64,000 bases of DNA from Micromonospora cathayae (GTDB lineage Bacteria > Actinomycetota > Actinomycetes > Mycobacteriales > Micromonosporaceae): the NCBI RefSeq assembly GCF_028993575.1, contig NZ_CP118615.1, positions 1,488,001-1,552,000 of the forward strand, written 5' to 3'. The notes beneath the pieces were generated by a model that was given only the letters and a program-made list of their open reading frames with translations, made no database searches and was not told the origin of the DNA. The position numbers were made by a program, and so were the translations under genes. Within the stretch, counting starts at the first letter, position 1, and the number at the start of each line of letters is the position of its first letter. Positions 8,145 through 19,128 of the stretch are shown in pieces.

Positions 8145-8627
8145 GTGACGTACGAGGAGTTCGCCGACGCCCGGCTGGCCGCGATGCTGCGGTACGCGGT
8201 CATGCTGACCGGCGACCCGCACCAGGCACAGGACCTGGTGCAGGAGACCATGGTGCGGGTCCAGCTCAACTGGCGACGGGTGGCCCGCGCGGACTCCCCG
8301 GAACGGTACGTGCGCCGGATGCTCACCCACCAGTACGTCGACTGGCGACGCGGCTCCTGGGTCCGCCGCGTGTTGCTGCGGGCCGAACCGGACGACGCGG
8401 TCCCGGTACCCGCCGACCACGCGGAGACCGCCGTCGAGCGGGACCAGGTCTGGTCCTGGCTCGCGCGGTTGCCCCGCCGGCAACGCGCCACGCTGGTGCT
8501 GCGCTACTACGAGGACCTGCCCGACGCGGAGATCGCCGCGATTCTCGGCTGTGCGGTCGGCACCGTCCGTTCGTCCATTTCCCGCGCCCTGGCCACCCTC
8601 CGGGCCGAACTCGTGGAGACCTGCTGA
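8145..8627 (+). CDS. SigE-type ECF RNA polymerase sigma factor
   Basis: 160 residues, GTG after GGGAGGTGCA. The region-2 helix reads RYAVMLTGDPHQAQDLVQETMVRVQLNW. Region 4 ends in LRYYEDLPDAEIAAILGCAVGTVRSSISRALATLR, giving the usual helix-turn-helix for -35 recognition. It matches the actinobacterial SigE-family (SACE_1649-type) ECFs. Its stop overlaps the ATG of the next gene by one base (TGATG). The membrane protein downstream, with a single helix and extracellular LCP domain, is in the place of an anti-sigma or target gene but is not a zinc anti-sigma factor. Confidence 0.92.
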   Translation: MTYEEFADARLAAMLRYAVMLTGDPHQAQDLVQETMVRVQLNWRRVARADSPERYVRRMLTHQYVDWRRGSWVRRVLLRAEPDDAVPVPADHAETAVERDQVWSWLARLPRRQRATLVLRYYEDLPDAEIAAILGCAVGTVRSSISRALATLRAELVETC

Positions 8628-9697
8628 TGACCGAGGACGACCTGCGGGCCACCTTCGCCCGACACGAGACGCTGACCCCGCCGACCGGGCCACTGCGGAC
8701 GGCCATCGACCGGATCGCCGCACGTCGGCGTCGGCGTCGCCGTCGCTTCACGGCTGTCGGTACGTCGCTCGCGTTGCTCGTCGCGGTGGTCGTCGGAGCG
8801 CCGCGGTACGCAGCTGACCCCGCCCGGTCGGTGGATGGCCCGGCGTCGCGCGCCGAGCTGCTCGGCCAACCGGGCGGCCCGCTCAACGTGCTGCTGCTCG
8901 GCGTGGACGGCACCTCGGTGACGGTGGGGGACCCGCCCCGGGCCGACTCGATCCTGCTGGTGCACATACCGGCCGACCAGCGCCGGATCTACCTGATCTC
9001 GCTACCCCGGGACCTGGCGGTGCCGATCCCCGGGCACGGGGTCGACAAGCTCGGCGCGTCCTTCCCGCGCGGCGTCGGCGACCGCGAACCGAGCCTGGGT
9101 CGCGGCTACCAGCTCACCAGCCGTACCGTCACCGAGCTGACCGGCGTCCGACCGGACGCCGGCGCGGTGCTCACCTATCCGGCGGTGCAGGCGATCACCG
9201 ACGCCGTCGCCGGGGTGCCGGTCTGTCTGCGGGAGCCGGTCCGCTCGGTACACACCCAGCGGATCTTCCCGGCCGGTTGCCAACGGCTCGATGGTGCCGC
9301 CGCCGTCGACCTGCTCCGGCAACGGCATGGGCTCGCCGAGGACGCCCGGGACCGGGACCGCAACGCCCAGCGGTACGCCGTGGGACTGCTACGACGCCTC
9401 ACCGAGCAGCGACTCCTCACCGATCCGGTGGGACTGCACCGGCTGATGCAGACCGCCGGTGCGGGCCTGACCGTGGACGCCGGCCACGCGGAACTGCCCG
9501 ACCTGCTGGCGCTGCGGGCCACGGTGACGCCCACCGAGCCGGTCGGCGTGCTGCTGCCCACCGTTGCGGCCGGGGACGCGCCGGGCACCCGGCACCTGGA
9601 CGAGGGAGACGGTCGGGCGCTGCTGGCCGCGCTCCGCGACGACCGGGTAGCCGACTGGGTGGCGGCGAACCCCGAACACGTGCTGAGTCAGGGGTAG
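8627..9697 (+). CDS. LytR-CpsA-Psr (LCP) family cell-wall glycopolymer ligase-like protein
   Basis: 356 residues, one-base overlap with the sigma gene. A cytoplasmic N-terminus with a run of eight Arg precedes one membrane helix (about residues 40-58). The LCP fold follows: LNVLLLGVDG, the conserved PPRADSILLVHI, IYLISLPRDLAVPIPG and LLRQRHGLAEDARDRDRNAQR. The Asp/Arg residues that bind polyprenyl pyrophosphate in LCP enzymes are present. It should attach teichoic-acid-like or other polymers to peptidoglycan outside the membrane. Coupling to an ECF sigma suggests envelope-stress control. Confidence 0.87.
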   Translation: MTEDDLRATFARHETLTPPTGPLRTAIDRIAARRRRRRRRFTAVGTSLALLVAVVVGAPRYAADPARSVDGPASRAELLGQPGGPLNVLLLGVDGTSVTVGDPPRADSILLVHIPADQRRIYLISLPRDLAVPIPGHGVDKLGASFPRGVGDREPSLGRGYQLTSRTVTELTGVRPDAGAVLTYPAVQAITDAVAGVPVCLREPVRSVHTQRIFPAGCQRLDGAAAVDLLRQRHGLAEDARDRDRNAQRYAVGLLRRLTEQRLLTDPVGLHRLMQTAGAGLTVDAGHAELPDLLALRATVTPTEPVGVLLPTVAAGDAPGTRHLDEGDGRALLAALRDDRVADWVAANPEHVLSQG

Positions 9698-9716
9698 GCC
9701 CGACCGCGGGAGTGGG

Positions 9717-9929
9717 TCAGCGGTAGTCGTCCTCGTCGGCGGTGACGACGCGGGACTGCTCCACCGCGTCCCAGTCGGCCACCTCGAGGCCCCGGTGCGG
9801 CTCGGTGTCGCCGTCGACCGGCCCGGCCACCATCGCCTGCTCCACGGCGTCGGCCGCCGGGGCCTCCGGGTCCCGCTCGTCCGGGGTGAGGTGGTCGCCC
9901 GGGGCGAACTCCTCGTCTGGCTGGCCCAT
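9717..9929 (-). CDS. Small acidic protein of unknown function
   Basis: 70 residues from an ATG with GAAGGAGGG upstream, beginning MGQPDEEFAPGDHLTPDERD and ending VVTADEDDYR. It is very rich in Asp/Glu, with no hydrophobic segment and no Cys, and likely a soluble disordered or small adaptor protein. It resembles the short DUF5709-like acidic proteins of actinomycetes, but I cannot confirm that. It is convergent with the LCP gene, with 19 bp between the stops. Confidence 0.7.
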   Translation of the reverse strand: MGQPDEEFAPGDHLTPDERDPEAPAADAVEQAMVAGPVDGDTEPHRGLEVADWDAVEQSRVVTADEDDYR

Positions 9930-10066
9930 CGTCCCTCCTTCGGCTCGCGCGGCAGGCTCTTCCACACCGTACGGGTTGAATGTCCTGCCCACCGGGAGGC
10001 CGTGCCAAACCGGGCGGATCGGCGGATCTGCCCCTCCGGGCCGGGGCCCGGTGCCAGGATGGGGCC

Positions 10067-10438
10067 GTGGGCTTCCTGATCCGGTTGGCGACCAGCGCGG
10101 TGGCGCTGTGGGTCGCCACCCTGATCGTGCCCGGCGTCGAGGTGGGTGGCCGGTCCGGGGGGCGGACGACGCTGACCCTGCTCGCCGTCGCGCTGATCTT
10201 CGGGGTGGTCAACGCGGTGCTCAAGCCGGTCATCCAGGTGGTCGGCTGTGTCTTCTACCTGCTGACCCTGGGCCTGTTCGCGTTGGTCGTGAACGCGCTG
10301 CTGTTCCTGCTGACCGACTGGATCGCCCGTCAACTCGACCTGCCGTTCCGGGTGGACGGCTTCTGGCCGGCGTTCTGGGGGGCGATCGTGGTCGCGGTGG
10401 TGAGCTGGCTGATCAGCGTCGTGGTCCGGGACAGGTAG
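10067..10438 (+). CDS. Phage holin family 4-like four-helix membrane protein
   Basis: 123 residues from GTG 10067. It has four hydrophobic helices and the conserved ALIFGVVNAVLKPVIQVVG and DGFWPAFWGAIVVAVVSWLIS segments of the PF04020-type family (YvlD-like). Despite the family name, these chromosomal proteins are not phage genes and their role is unknown; in Bacillus they are envelope-stress induced. No phage genes are nearby. Confidence 0.85.
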   Translation: MGFLIRLATSAVALWVATLIVPGVEVGGRSGGRTTLTLLAVALIFGVVNAVLKPVIQVVGCVFYLLTLGLFALVVNALLFLLTDWIARQLDLPFRVDGFWPAFWGAIVVAVVSWLISVVVRDR

Positions 10439-10583
10439 TCCGGCACGGGGTGGACCCCTCCCGGGTCGGTTGTGCCCGCTCGGGCCTCCTACGGGATACT
10501 GCCCGCGGAGGACAGCGCGGTCTCGCACCCATGGAAGACAGTTGGCCAGCACGGCCGAGAGCGGTAGTTAAGGAGCGTTTGAC

Positions 10584-11609
10584 ATGCCCATCGCTTCCCC
10601 TGAGGTCTACGCGGAGATGCTGGACCGCGCCAAGGCCGGCCGGTACGCGTACCCCGCGATCAACGTGACGTCCTCGCAGACCCTCAACGCCGCGCTCAAG
10701 GGCTTCGCCGACGCGGAGAGCGACGGCATCATCCAGGTCTCGACCGGTGGTGCCGAGTACCTCTCCGGCCCGACCGTCAAGGACATGGTCACCGGTGCCG
10801 CCGCGTTCGCCGCGTACGCCCGCGAGGTGGCGAAGAACTACCCGGTGAACATCGCCCTGCACACCGACCACTGCCCGAAGGACAAGCTGGACAAGTTCGT
10901 CCGGCCGCTGATGGCGATGTCCAAGGAGCGGGTGGCCCGGGGCGAGGAGCCGCTGTTCCAGTCGCACATGTGGGACGGCTCCGCCGTACCGGTCGCCGAG
11001 AACCTGGAGATCGCCGCCGAGCTGCTCGACCGGGCCGCCGAGGGCAAGATCGTCCTGGAGATCGAGGTCGGCGTGGTCGGTGGTGAGGAGGACGGCGTCG
11101 AGAACGCCATCAACGACAAGCTGTACACCACCGTCGAGGACGGCCTGGCCATGGTCGAGGCGCTCGGCCTGGGCGAGAAGGGCCGCTACATGGCGGCGCT
11201 GACCTTCGGCAACGTGCACGGCGTCTACAAGCCGGGCAACGTGAAGCTCCGCCCCGAGATCCTCAACCAGATCCAGGAGGCGGTGGGCGCCAAGTACGGC
11301 AAGGACAAGCCGCTCAGCCTGGTCTTCCACGGTGGCTCCGGCTCGCTGCTGGAGGAGATCCGGGAGGCGCTCGACTACGGCGTGGTGAAGATGAACATCG
11401 ACACCGACACGCAGTACGCCTTCACCCGTCCGGTCGCGGAGCACATGTTCCGCAACTTCGACGGCGTGCTCAAGATCGACGGCGAGGTCGGCAACAAGAA
11501 GATGTACGACCCGCGGACCTGGGGCAAGCTGGCCGAGGCCGGGCTTTCCGCCCGCGTCGTCGAGGCCTGCGAGCACCTGCGCTCCACCGGTACCACGCTC
11601 GCCAAGTAA
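10584..11609 (+). CDS. fba: Class II fructose-bisphosphate aldolase
   Basis: 341 residues, ATG after TTAAGGAGCG. It cleaves fructose 1,6-bisphosphate to GAP and DHAP in glycolysis and works in reverse in gluconeogenesis. Zinc-site residues are seen in ALHTDHCPK and in the downstream GNVHGVYKPGNV and VFHGGSGS segments. The C-terminus NKKMYDPRTWGKLAEAGLSARV is typical of the actinobacterial type. It is monocistronic, with a strong terminator 14 nt after the stop. Confidence 0.97.
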   Translation: MPIASPEVYAEMLDRAKAGRYAYPAINVTSSQTLNAALKGFADAESDGIIQVSTGGAEYLSGPTVKDMVTGAAAFAAYAREVAKNYPVNIALHTDHCPKDKLDKFVRPLMAMSKERVARGEEPLFQSHMWDGSAVPVAENLEIAAELLDRAAEGKIVLEIEVGVVGGEEDGVENAINDKLYTTVEDGLAMVEALGLGEKGRYMAALTFGNVHGVYKPGNVKLRPEILNQIQEAVGAKYGKDKPLSLVFHGGSGSLLEEIREALDYGVVKMNIDTDTQYAFTRPVAEHMFRNFDGVLKIDGEVGNKKMYDPRTWGKLAEAGLSARVVEACEHLRSTGTTLAK

Positions 11610-11623
11610 CCCGTACCCGTGCA

Positions 11624-11660
11624 GGAGGAGCCCCCGGCCACCACGGCCGGGGGCTCCTCC
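11624..11660. terminator. 16-bp stem terminator after fba
   Basis: GGAGGAGCCCCCGGCC at 11624-11639 pairs perfectly with 11645-11660 around ACCAC. It lies between convergent genes (fba + and the LOG-like gene -), so it is probably bidirectional. Confidence 0.88.
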
Positions 11661-11666
11661 CGTTGC

Positions 11667-12893
11667 TCAGCCCACCCCGCCGATCAGGGCGCGGGCCGCC
11701 TCGGCGACGTCGTCGGTCAGGTAGACCGTGCCGGACAGGTCACCGAACGGCGAGGCCGCCAGCAACGGCCGCAGCAGCGCCTCCACCGGCAACTCCCGGG
11801 TCCAGTAGTCCCGGTTCAGGAAGACGTACGCGCCGCTGGCCCCGTCGGTGCCGTAGTAGGTCTTCGTCGCCGCCTGGAACACCTCCTGCACGGTCCCGGC
11901 CCGACCCGGCGCGAAGACGATCCCACCCCGGGCCAGCCGCAGGATGGTGTCCTCCCGGATGGCGTTCGAGAAGTACTTCGCGATCTTCCCGGCGAACAGG
12001 TTCGCCGGTTCGTGCCCGTACAGCCAGGTGGGGATCGCCAGACCACCGGTCCGGGCCCAGTCGAGGCTGGAGAGTTCCCCGCGCGCCCGGGGCAGGCCGT
12101 GCGCCGGGGCGTACCGCTGCCGCACCTCCAGCGCCACGGCGGTGTACCGGTCGTGGTCGGTGAAGTCGGGAGCGGTGGCGAGCAGGTCGATCGCCGCCGC
12201 CAGGTCCTCCACCGGATGCGAGGCGAGGTACGCGCCCAGGTTCGCCGCCTCCATCACCCCGGGTCCGCCCCCGGTGACGATCAGCCGGTCGGCGCGGGCC
12301 AGCTCCCAGCCCAGCGTGGCCGCCATCCGGTACGGGCCGCTGCCGCGCGGTACGGCGTGTCCGCCCATGACGCCCACCACGGACTGCGGCCCGTGTGTCG
12401 CCAACCAGGCCCTGGTCGCGTCGGCCAGCGCGTTGTCCACACCGTGGTCGTGCAACCGTTGACCGAGCGCCTCCTTCACGTCGGGCAGCGCACCGCCGTG
12501 CGCCCGGAAGTGCTCGTACACCCGGGTGTCGTACATGCCGGCGAAGCCGCCCTCGGCGAACCCGGCGGCCAGCTCCTCCGGGGTGTATAGATGCGACGGC
12601 TGGGTCGGGTAGGGCAGTCCGGAGAACGGTGGCACCACGTTCGCCCCACGCCGGACCAGGTCCGCCCCGACCTCCCGGTCGGCGAACCGGCAACCGACGA
12701 AGAGGGTCCCGGCGACGTCCGTGCCGGTCAGATCGGGTACGGGGGACAGGTCGAGCCGGAGGCCCTGCACGGTCAACCCGGCCAGGCTGCCGGTGGAGAG
12801 CCGCCGGTCGAAGGCGGCGCGGGTCTCGATCTCGTCTGGGGCGGTGTGCGGCTCGATGACGTCCGCAGGTGGTGGGGTCGGCACGAGAGCCAT
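11667..12893 (-). CDS. LOG-family (lysine decarboxylase-like fold) nucleotide-binding protein
   Basis: 408 residues from ATG 12893; a TTG six codons upstream is less likely. The Rossmann-like core has VVGVMGGHAVPRG, the conserved IVTGGGPGVMEAANLGAY and FAPGRAGTVQEVFQA, a variant of the PGGxGTxxE motif of LOG proteins. LOG enzymes hydrolyse cytokinin-type nucleoside monophosphates, and many members are uncharacterised nucleotide or ribose-phosphate hydrolases. This one is about twice the usual length, with ~130 extra N-terminal residues. Substrate unknown. Confidence 0.8.
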   Translation of the reverse strand: MALVPTPPPADVIEPHTAPDEIETRAAFDRRLSTGSLAGLTVQGLRLDLSPVPDLTGTDVAGTLFVGCRFADREVGADLVRRGANVVPPFSGLPYPTQPSHLYTPEELAAGFAEGGFAGMYDTRVYEHFRAHGGALPDVKEALGQRLHDHGVDNALADATRAWLATHGPQSVVGVMGGHAVPRGSGPYRMAATLGWELARADRLIVTGGGPGVMEAANLGAYLASHPVEDLAAAIDLLATAPDFTDHDRYTAVALEVRQRYAPAHGLPRARGELSSLDWARTGGLAIPTWLYGHEPANLFAGKIAKYFSNAIREDTILRLARGGIVFAPGRAGTVQEVFQAATKTYYGTDGASGAYVFLNRDYWTRELPVEALLRPLLAASPFGDLSGTVYLTDDVAEAARALIGGVG

Positions 12894-12954
12894 CGTGCCC
12901 AACCCGGGCAAACGGTAAAACCGTCGGTGCCCCGGTGCCCCGGTGTGCGCGCTC

Positions 12955-13006
12955 GAACCGGCAAGAGCCCGGCGACCAGGGTCACCGGGCTCTCGTCAAC
13001 CGGTTC
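12955..13006. other. Two-tier hairpin in the divergent spacer upstream of the DUF3151 gene
   Basis: GAACCGG (12955-12961) pairs with CCGGTTC (13000-13006), and GAGCCCGG (12965-12972) pairs with CCGGGCTC (12985-12992), making a long interrupted stem. It sits between the divergent LOG-like and DUF3151 genes and could be a leader structure or a terminator of an unannotated short transcript. Confidence 0.6.
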
Positions 13007-13150
13007 CTGGGGAGGCTCCGGAACATCATTTCTAGCGGAGATGAACAGCCGGTGACATGGGCCGCAGGCGTGGCCGGGCCTCAACCGTTCAGCCAGCCAC
13101 CAGGGCGGACCCCCTCGCGGGCCGATTGGCGAAGCGGGTTGAATGGGACG

Positions 13151-13579
13151 ATGCAGAACCTCTTGCCGGAGCCGCCGGCCACTCTCCTGCCCGCATACGA
13201 CGAGGCCGAGGCCGCGCTGGCCGCCGCCCGTGAGGCCGGCACCGACGAGGCGTACGCCGAGGTGGCCGGCCGATTCCCGACCTTCTCCGCAGCCTGGGGC
13301 GAGTTGGCCGCCCGCGCGTTCGCGCAGGGTCAGGTCGTCCCCGCGTACGCCTTCGCGCGTACCGGCTACCACCGGGGCCTGGACCAGCTCCGCCGCAACG
13401 GTTGGCGCGGGCACGGCCCGGTGCCGTGGTCGCACGAGCCGAACCGGGGTTTCCTGCGCTGCCTGCACGTGCTGTCGAAGGCGGCCGACGAGATCGGCGA
13501 GGCGGACGAGGCGGCCCGCTGTGCCCAGTTCCTCCGCGACTGCGACCCGGCCGCCGGTGACGCCCTCGCCAGCAACTGA
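13151..13579 (+). CDS. DUF3151-family protein
   Basis: 142 residues starting MQNLLPEPPATLLPAYDEAE. All-helical soluble protein with the strongly conserved YAFARTGYHRGLDQLRRNGWRGHGPVPWSHEPNRGFLR segment (given here as a region, about residues 73-110). This matches the actinobacterial DUF3151 family (Mycobacterium Rv0360c-type, from memory), which also lies between fba and purA there. The repeated Ala/Glu helices suggest a TPR-like packing. No function is known. Confidence 0.85.
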   Translation: MQNLLPEPPATLLPAYDEAEAALAAAREAGTDEAYAEVAGRFPTFSAAWGELAARAFAQGQVVPAYAFARTGYHRGLDQLRRNGWRGHGPVPWSHEPNRGFLRCLHVLSKAADEIGEADEAARCAQFLRDCDPAAGDALASN

Positions 13580-13585
13580 GGTGTT

Positions 13586-13635
13586 CGCCGGGGCACCTTG
13601 CTGCCACTTCCATGCAGCAGCAAGGTACCCCGGCG
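13586..13635. terminator. 19-bp stem terminator after the DUF3151 gene
   Basis: CGCCGGGGCACCTTGCTGC (13586-13604) pairs with 13617-13635 with one mismatch across a 12-nt loop, starting 7 nt after the stop codon. Confidence 0.85.
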
Positions 13636-13703
13636 CCACTCCGGGCGGGAACGGCCTGGAGCCCTCCGGCCAACGGCGGCGGACCCGACGGGCCGTGGCA
13701 GGC

Positions 13704-13789
13704 CGCCTGCCGCGATCTCGGTAGCGGACTGGATTCCTTCGAACACCGCCTGCCGCGATCTCGGGAGCGGGTTAGAGTCCCTCGGCCAC
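13704..13789. repeat. 43-bp duplication beyond the 3' end of the ATPase gene
   Basis: Two imperfect 43-bp copies (13704-13746 and 13747-13789) both contain CTGCCGCGATCTCGG, and a third partial copy is at 13790. The last copies form the end of the minus-strand ATPase gene, so the array looks like repeated copying of its 3' terminus out past the stop codon. Confidence 0.7.
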
Positions 13790-16507
13790 CGCTGCCGCGA
13801 TCTTGAGCCAGGCATCCCGGGTGGCCGAGGAGAGCTGGCCGTACCGGATCGGTTCCCCGGTGTCGATCAGCCGCTCGTACGGCGCGAGCAGCACCGCCCT
13901 GGTCCGGGCGGCGAAGTGCTGCTGGATCGCCGGTAGGTCGATCTCCTTGCGGGACGGCGGCATCGACACCACCGTCACCGCCTGCCGGACCAGCCGCTGA
14001 CGGCCGCTCTGCTCCAGGTGGTCGAGCATCCGGGCGGCGGTCTCCGCCGAGTCGTTCCGGGCCGACATGGTGACCACCAACTGGTCGGTGGCGTCCATCG
14101 CGGCCTGCCAGTTCTGGGCCCGGACGTTGTTCCCGGTGTCCACGAAGATCAGCTTGTAGAACCGGCTGACCACATCCCGGATCTCGGCGAACGCCGAGGC
14201 GGTGAGCATCTCGCCGCCGGTCGCCGACTCGTCCGAGGCGAGCACGTCGAACATCCCCTCGCCCTGCGAGCGGACGTACTGCGACAGGTCCCCGACCCGC
14301 CCGTGCGCCCCCTGGAACTGGCCCAGGTCGCGCAGCATGTCCCGGACGGTACGGGAGTGGAAGTCCTGCTGGGCCCGCATTCCGAGGGTGCCCTGCGTCT
14401 CGTTGTTGTCCCAGGCCAGAACGTACCCGCCGCGCTTCTGCCCGAAGGTCATCGCGAGCAGCAGGATCGCCACCGTCTTGCCGGCCCCGCCCTTCGGGTT
14501 CACCACGGTCACCTGACGTAGGCCACCGAAGTTCCGGCGGACCATCTCGATGTCGTGCTTGACCTCCTGCTCGTGCCGGCCCGGCGGAAGCTTCACCAAC
14601 CCCAACGTCGACTTGTTCACCACCGCCCGTACGCCCATCGTGGCCACCGGGTCGGCCGGCCGGGCCTGGCGACGCCGGGCGAAGTCCTCGGCGGTCGGCG
14701 TGGCACCGTCCGACCAGAGCGGATCCGAGTAGCCGGCGGAGGCCGGCGGAGCCACCCGGGGCACGGCCGACTCGGCCGGGGGAGCCACCTCGGTGGCCCG
14801 CCCGTCGGCCGGAAACTGCTGTCCCGGCGGTGGCTGCTGCGACCCGTACCGCTGCCCCGGCCCTGCCGACTGCGGGTCCGGCCCGTACGACTGTTGGTCG
14901 GTCCCGTACGACTGCGGGTCCGGCCCGTACGGCTGCGCAGATTGCGCCCCCGGTCCGTACGGTTGCGCCGACTGCGGGTCCGGCCCGTACGGCTGCGGTG
15001 GGAAGTGCTGATCCGGTGTACCGGGTGGTGGGGCCGACCGGGACGGCGGCCCCCAGCCGCCGCCGGCCCAACCCGGCGCGGCGGTGTCCGGTACCGGGGG
15101 TAGCGGCGCCCAGCCGGCCGGGGACGGCCCGTGCTCGCCCAACTCGTGCTCGCGTGCTTCGTAGCCGGACTGCTCACCGTCGGCCGGTTCACGGGCGTCG
15201 GGTTGCTGGGTACCGGCCGGCGTCGGCGGGGGCAGCGAATGCCAACCCGGGCCGGAGTCGCCGACCGGCGGCTGCTGCCGGGGCACCGCCACGGTGCCCG
15301 CCGTTCCGGCCGTCGAGCCGGCGGTGCCTGCCGTTCCGGCCGTCGAGCCGGCGGTGCCTGCCGTTCCGGCCGTCGAGCCGGCGGTGCCTGCCGGTCCGGC
15401 CGTCGAGCCGGCGGTGCCTGCCGTTCCGGCCGTCGAGCCGGCGGTGCCTGCCGGTCCGGCCGTCGAGCCGGCGGTGCCTGCCGTTCCGGCCGTCGAGCCG
15501 GCGGTGCCTGCCGGTCCGGCCGTCGAGCCGGCGGTGCCTGCCGTTCCGGCCGTCGAACCGGCGGGGTCTGGCGGCACGACCGCCGAGCCGGGGAATGCCT
15601 GGTGCTGCTCGCCACGGCCACCGCCGGCGGTCGCCGACGGCGCGGTCGGAGCGGCGGGGGCGCCGGGCCGGGTCGTCGGGGCGGCGGGCGGTCGTTGCGG
15701 CGGGTACGCCCACGGGGATTCCGCCGCGCCCCGCACGCTGGATTCGCCCTGGACACCACCGCCGTCGCCGCTGCCGCCCGGATGGTCCGCGCCCGGCTGA
15801 CCGGCCACAGTGGCGGGAGTGCCCGAACCGTTCGTCACCCCGCCGGTACCTGCCGCGACAGCGGCCCCGGACACGGGCGTTCCGGGCATGAACGAGGTCC
15901 CGGCCGTCGGCTCCCCGTGGCTCGGCCCGGTGGCCTCCCCAACGGCATCACCAGGAACATCACCAGCGGCATCACCAGGAACATCGCCCGTGGTGGCATC
16001 ACCAGTGGCACGGCTACGGGCACCGTCGCGCCCGGCGTCGTCGCGCCCGGCGTCGTCGCGCCGGGCGTCGTCGCGCCGGGCGTCGTCGCGCCGGGCGTCC
16101 TCCCGCCCGCCGAACGCCGGGTCGAGCGTGAACGGACCGTCCAGACCGTGCTGCGGTACCGGGGCCGGTGACCAGTGGGCGTGCCCGGTCGGGGCCCAGC
16201 CGAGACCGGCACCGCTGACCGGTGACACCGCCGGCGTCATCACCGGCTGCGGGGCCCACTGGTCACCCGCCCACTGATCACCGGACCACTGGTCACCGGT
16301 CCATTGGTCACCGGTCCATTGGTCACCGGTCCATTGGTCACCGGTCCATTGGTCACCGGTCCACTGGTCGCCGGCTGAGGGCTGCCGCGTGGGGCCGGCG
16401 TCGGACCGGACCTGCTCCGGCGGCCAGAGCGGTTCGATGTCCCGTTCGGGTATCGGTCCCCCCTGCTGACCTGGCAGACGGACCCGGTCGGCGTTCTCGT
16501 GCACCAC
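13772..16507 (-). CDS. ParA/MinD-like ATPase with giant disordered repeat N-terminus
   Basis: 911 residues, GTG after GGGGAGGAAC. The first ~620 residues are low complexity: GDQWT repeats, DDARR repeats, nine 10-residue TAGTAGSTAG-type units, then PYGPDPQS repeats. The last ~280 residues are a P-loop ATPase of the SIMIBI/ParA class, with VTVVNPKGGAGKTVAILLLA (deviant Walker A), FVDTGNN and the C-terminal YERLIDTGEPIRYGQ. This architecture resembles the EspI / SCO5717-type proteins linked to type VII secretion in actinomycetes, but no ESX genes are visible here. It probably acts as a cytoplasmic regulator or positioning ATPase. Confidence 0.85.
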   Translation of the reverse strand: MVHENADRVRLPGQQGGPIPERDIEPLWPPEQVRSDAGPTRQPSAGDQWTGDQWTGDQWTGDQWTGDQWTGDQWSGDQWAGDQWAPQPVMTPAVSPVSGAGLGWAPTGHAHWSPAPVPQHGLDGPFTLDPAFGGREDARRDDARRDDARRDDAGRDDAGRDGARSRATGDATTGDVPGDAAGDVPGDAVGEATGPSHGEPTAGTSFMPGTPVSGAAVAAGTGGVTNGSGTPATVAGQPGADHPGGSGDGGGVQGESSVRGAAESPWAYPPQRPPAAPTTRPGAPAAPTAPSATAGGGRGEQHQAFPGSAVVPPDPAGSTAGTAGTAGSTAGPAGTAGSTAGTAGTAGSTAGPAGTAGSTAGTAGTAGSTAGPAGTAGSTAGTAGTAGSTAGTAGTAGSTAGTAGTVAVPRQQPPVGDSGPGWHSLPPPTPAGTQQPDAREPADGEQSGYEAREHELGEHGPSPAGWAPLPPVPDTAAPGWAGGGWGPPSRSAPPPGTPDQHFPPQPYGPDPQSAQPYGPGAQSAQPYGPDPQSYGTDQQSYGPDPQSAGPGQRYGSQQPPPGQQFPADGRATEVAPPAESAVPRVAPPASAGYSDPLWSDGATPTAEDFARRRQARPADPVATMGVRAVVNKSTLGLVKLPPGRHEQEVKHDIEMVRRNFGGLRQVTVVNPKGGAGKTVAILLLAMTFGQKRGGYVLAWDNNETQGTLGMRAQQDFHSRTVRDMLRDLGQFQGAHGRVGDLSQYVRSQGEGMFDVLASDESATGGEMLTASAFAEIRDVVSRFYKLIFVDTGNNVRAQNWQAAMDATDQLVVTMSARNDSAETAARMLDHLEQSGRQRLVRQAVTVVSMPPSRKEIDLPAIQQHFAARTRAVLLAPYERLIDTGEPIRYGQLSSATRDAWLKIAAAVAEGL
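15301..15570. repeat. Nine tandem 30-bp repeats within the ATPase gene
   Basis: Unit CCGTTCCGGCCGTCGAGCCG plus GCGGTGCCTG. Base 5 alternates T/G from unit 3 onward (T,G,T,G,T,G,T), so a 60-bp dimer was probably the unit of recent expansion. The array encodes alternating Gly/Thr/Ala/Ser/Pro decapeptides and stays in frame. Confidence 0.92.
16028..16101. repeat. 15-bp tandem repeats encoding DDARR
   Basis: About five copies of GCGCCGGGCGTCGTC in the ATPase gene, read on the minus strand as Asp-Asp-Ala-Arg-Arg. The array gives a charged, regularly spaced disordered segment. Confidence 0.85.
16256..16375. repeat. 15-bp tandem repeats encoding GDQWT
   Basis: About seven to eight copies of the unit CCATTGGTCACCGGT near the N-terminus of the ATPase gene, giving a Trp every five residues. 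The central copies are identical, implying recent expansion. Confidence 0.88.
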
Positions 16508-16576
16508 GGTTCCTCCCCCTATCCTCCTGCCGAGGATAGGCCCTGAAAGCCGCCCATCCGGTGCCGAACCGGGCGA

Positions 16577-19042
<2,466 letters not shown>

Positions 19043-19052
19043 GATCGCCCTT

Positions 19053-19111
19053 TTGATCATGAAGTTGTTGTCACTCCGCTCGGCGTGTCATGACAACAAC
19101 TTCATGGTCAA
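19053..19111. repeat. Palindromic element copy 1 (21-bp stem)
   Basis: TTGATCATGAAGTTGTTGTCA (19053-19073) pairs with 19091-19111 with a single G-T, around a 17-nt loop that contains TCGGCGTGTC. A second copy in inverted orientation lies at 20121-20195. It follows purA and could also terminate that transcript. Confidence 0.88.
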
Positions 19112-19128
19112 CACGGGTGGGGCGGGGG

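Noticed and set aside
10067..10438. Prophage (holin-family gene)
   Set aside because: The PF04020-type protein is a common chromosomal membrane protein; no terminase, capsid, integrase or att-like repeats are present.
10067..10438. Sigma-factor/anti-sigma pair including the 8627-9697 protein
   Set aside because: The coupled protein lacks a zinc anti-sigma HxxxCxxC motif and is clearly an LCP-domain protein.
15301..15570. CRISPR-like array
   Set aside because: Contiguous 30-bp repeats with no spacers, in frame inside a coding gene.
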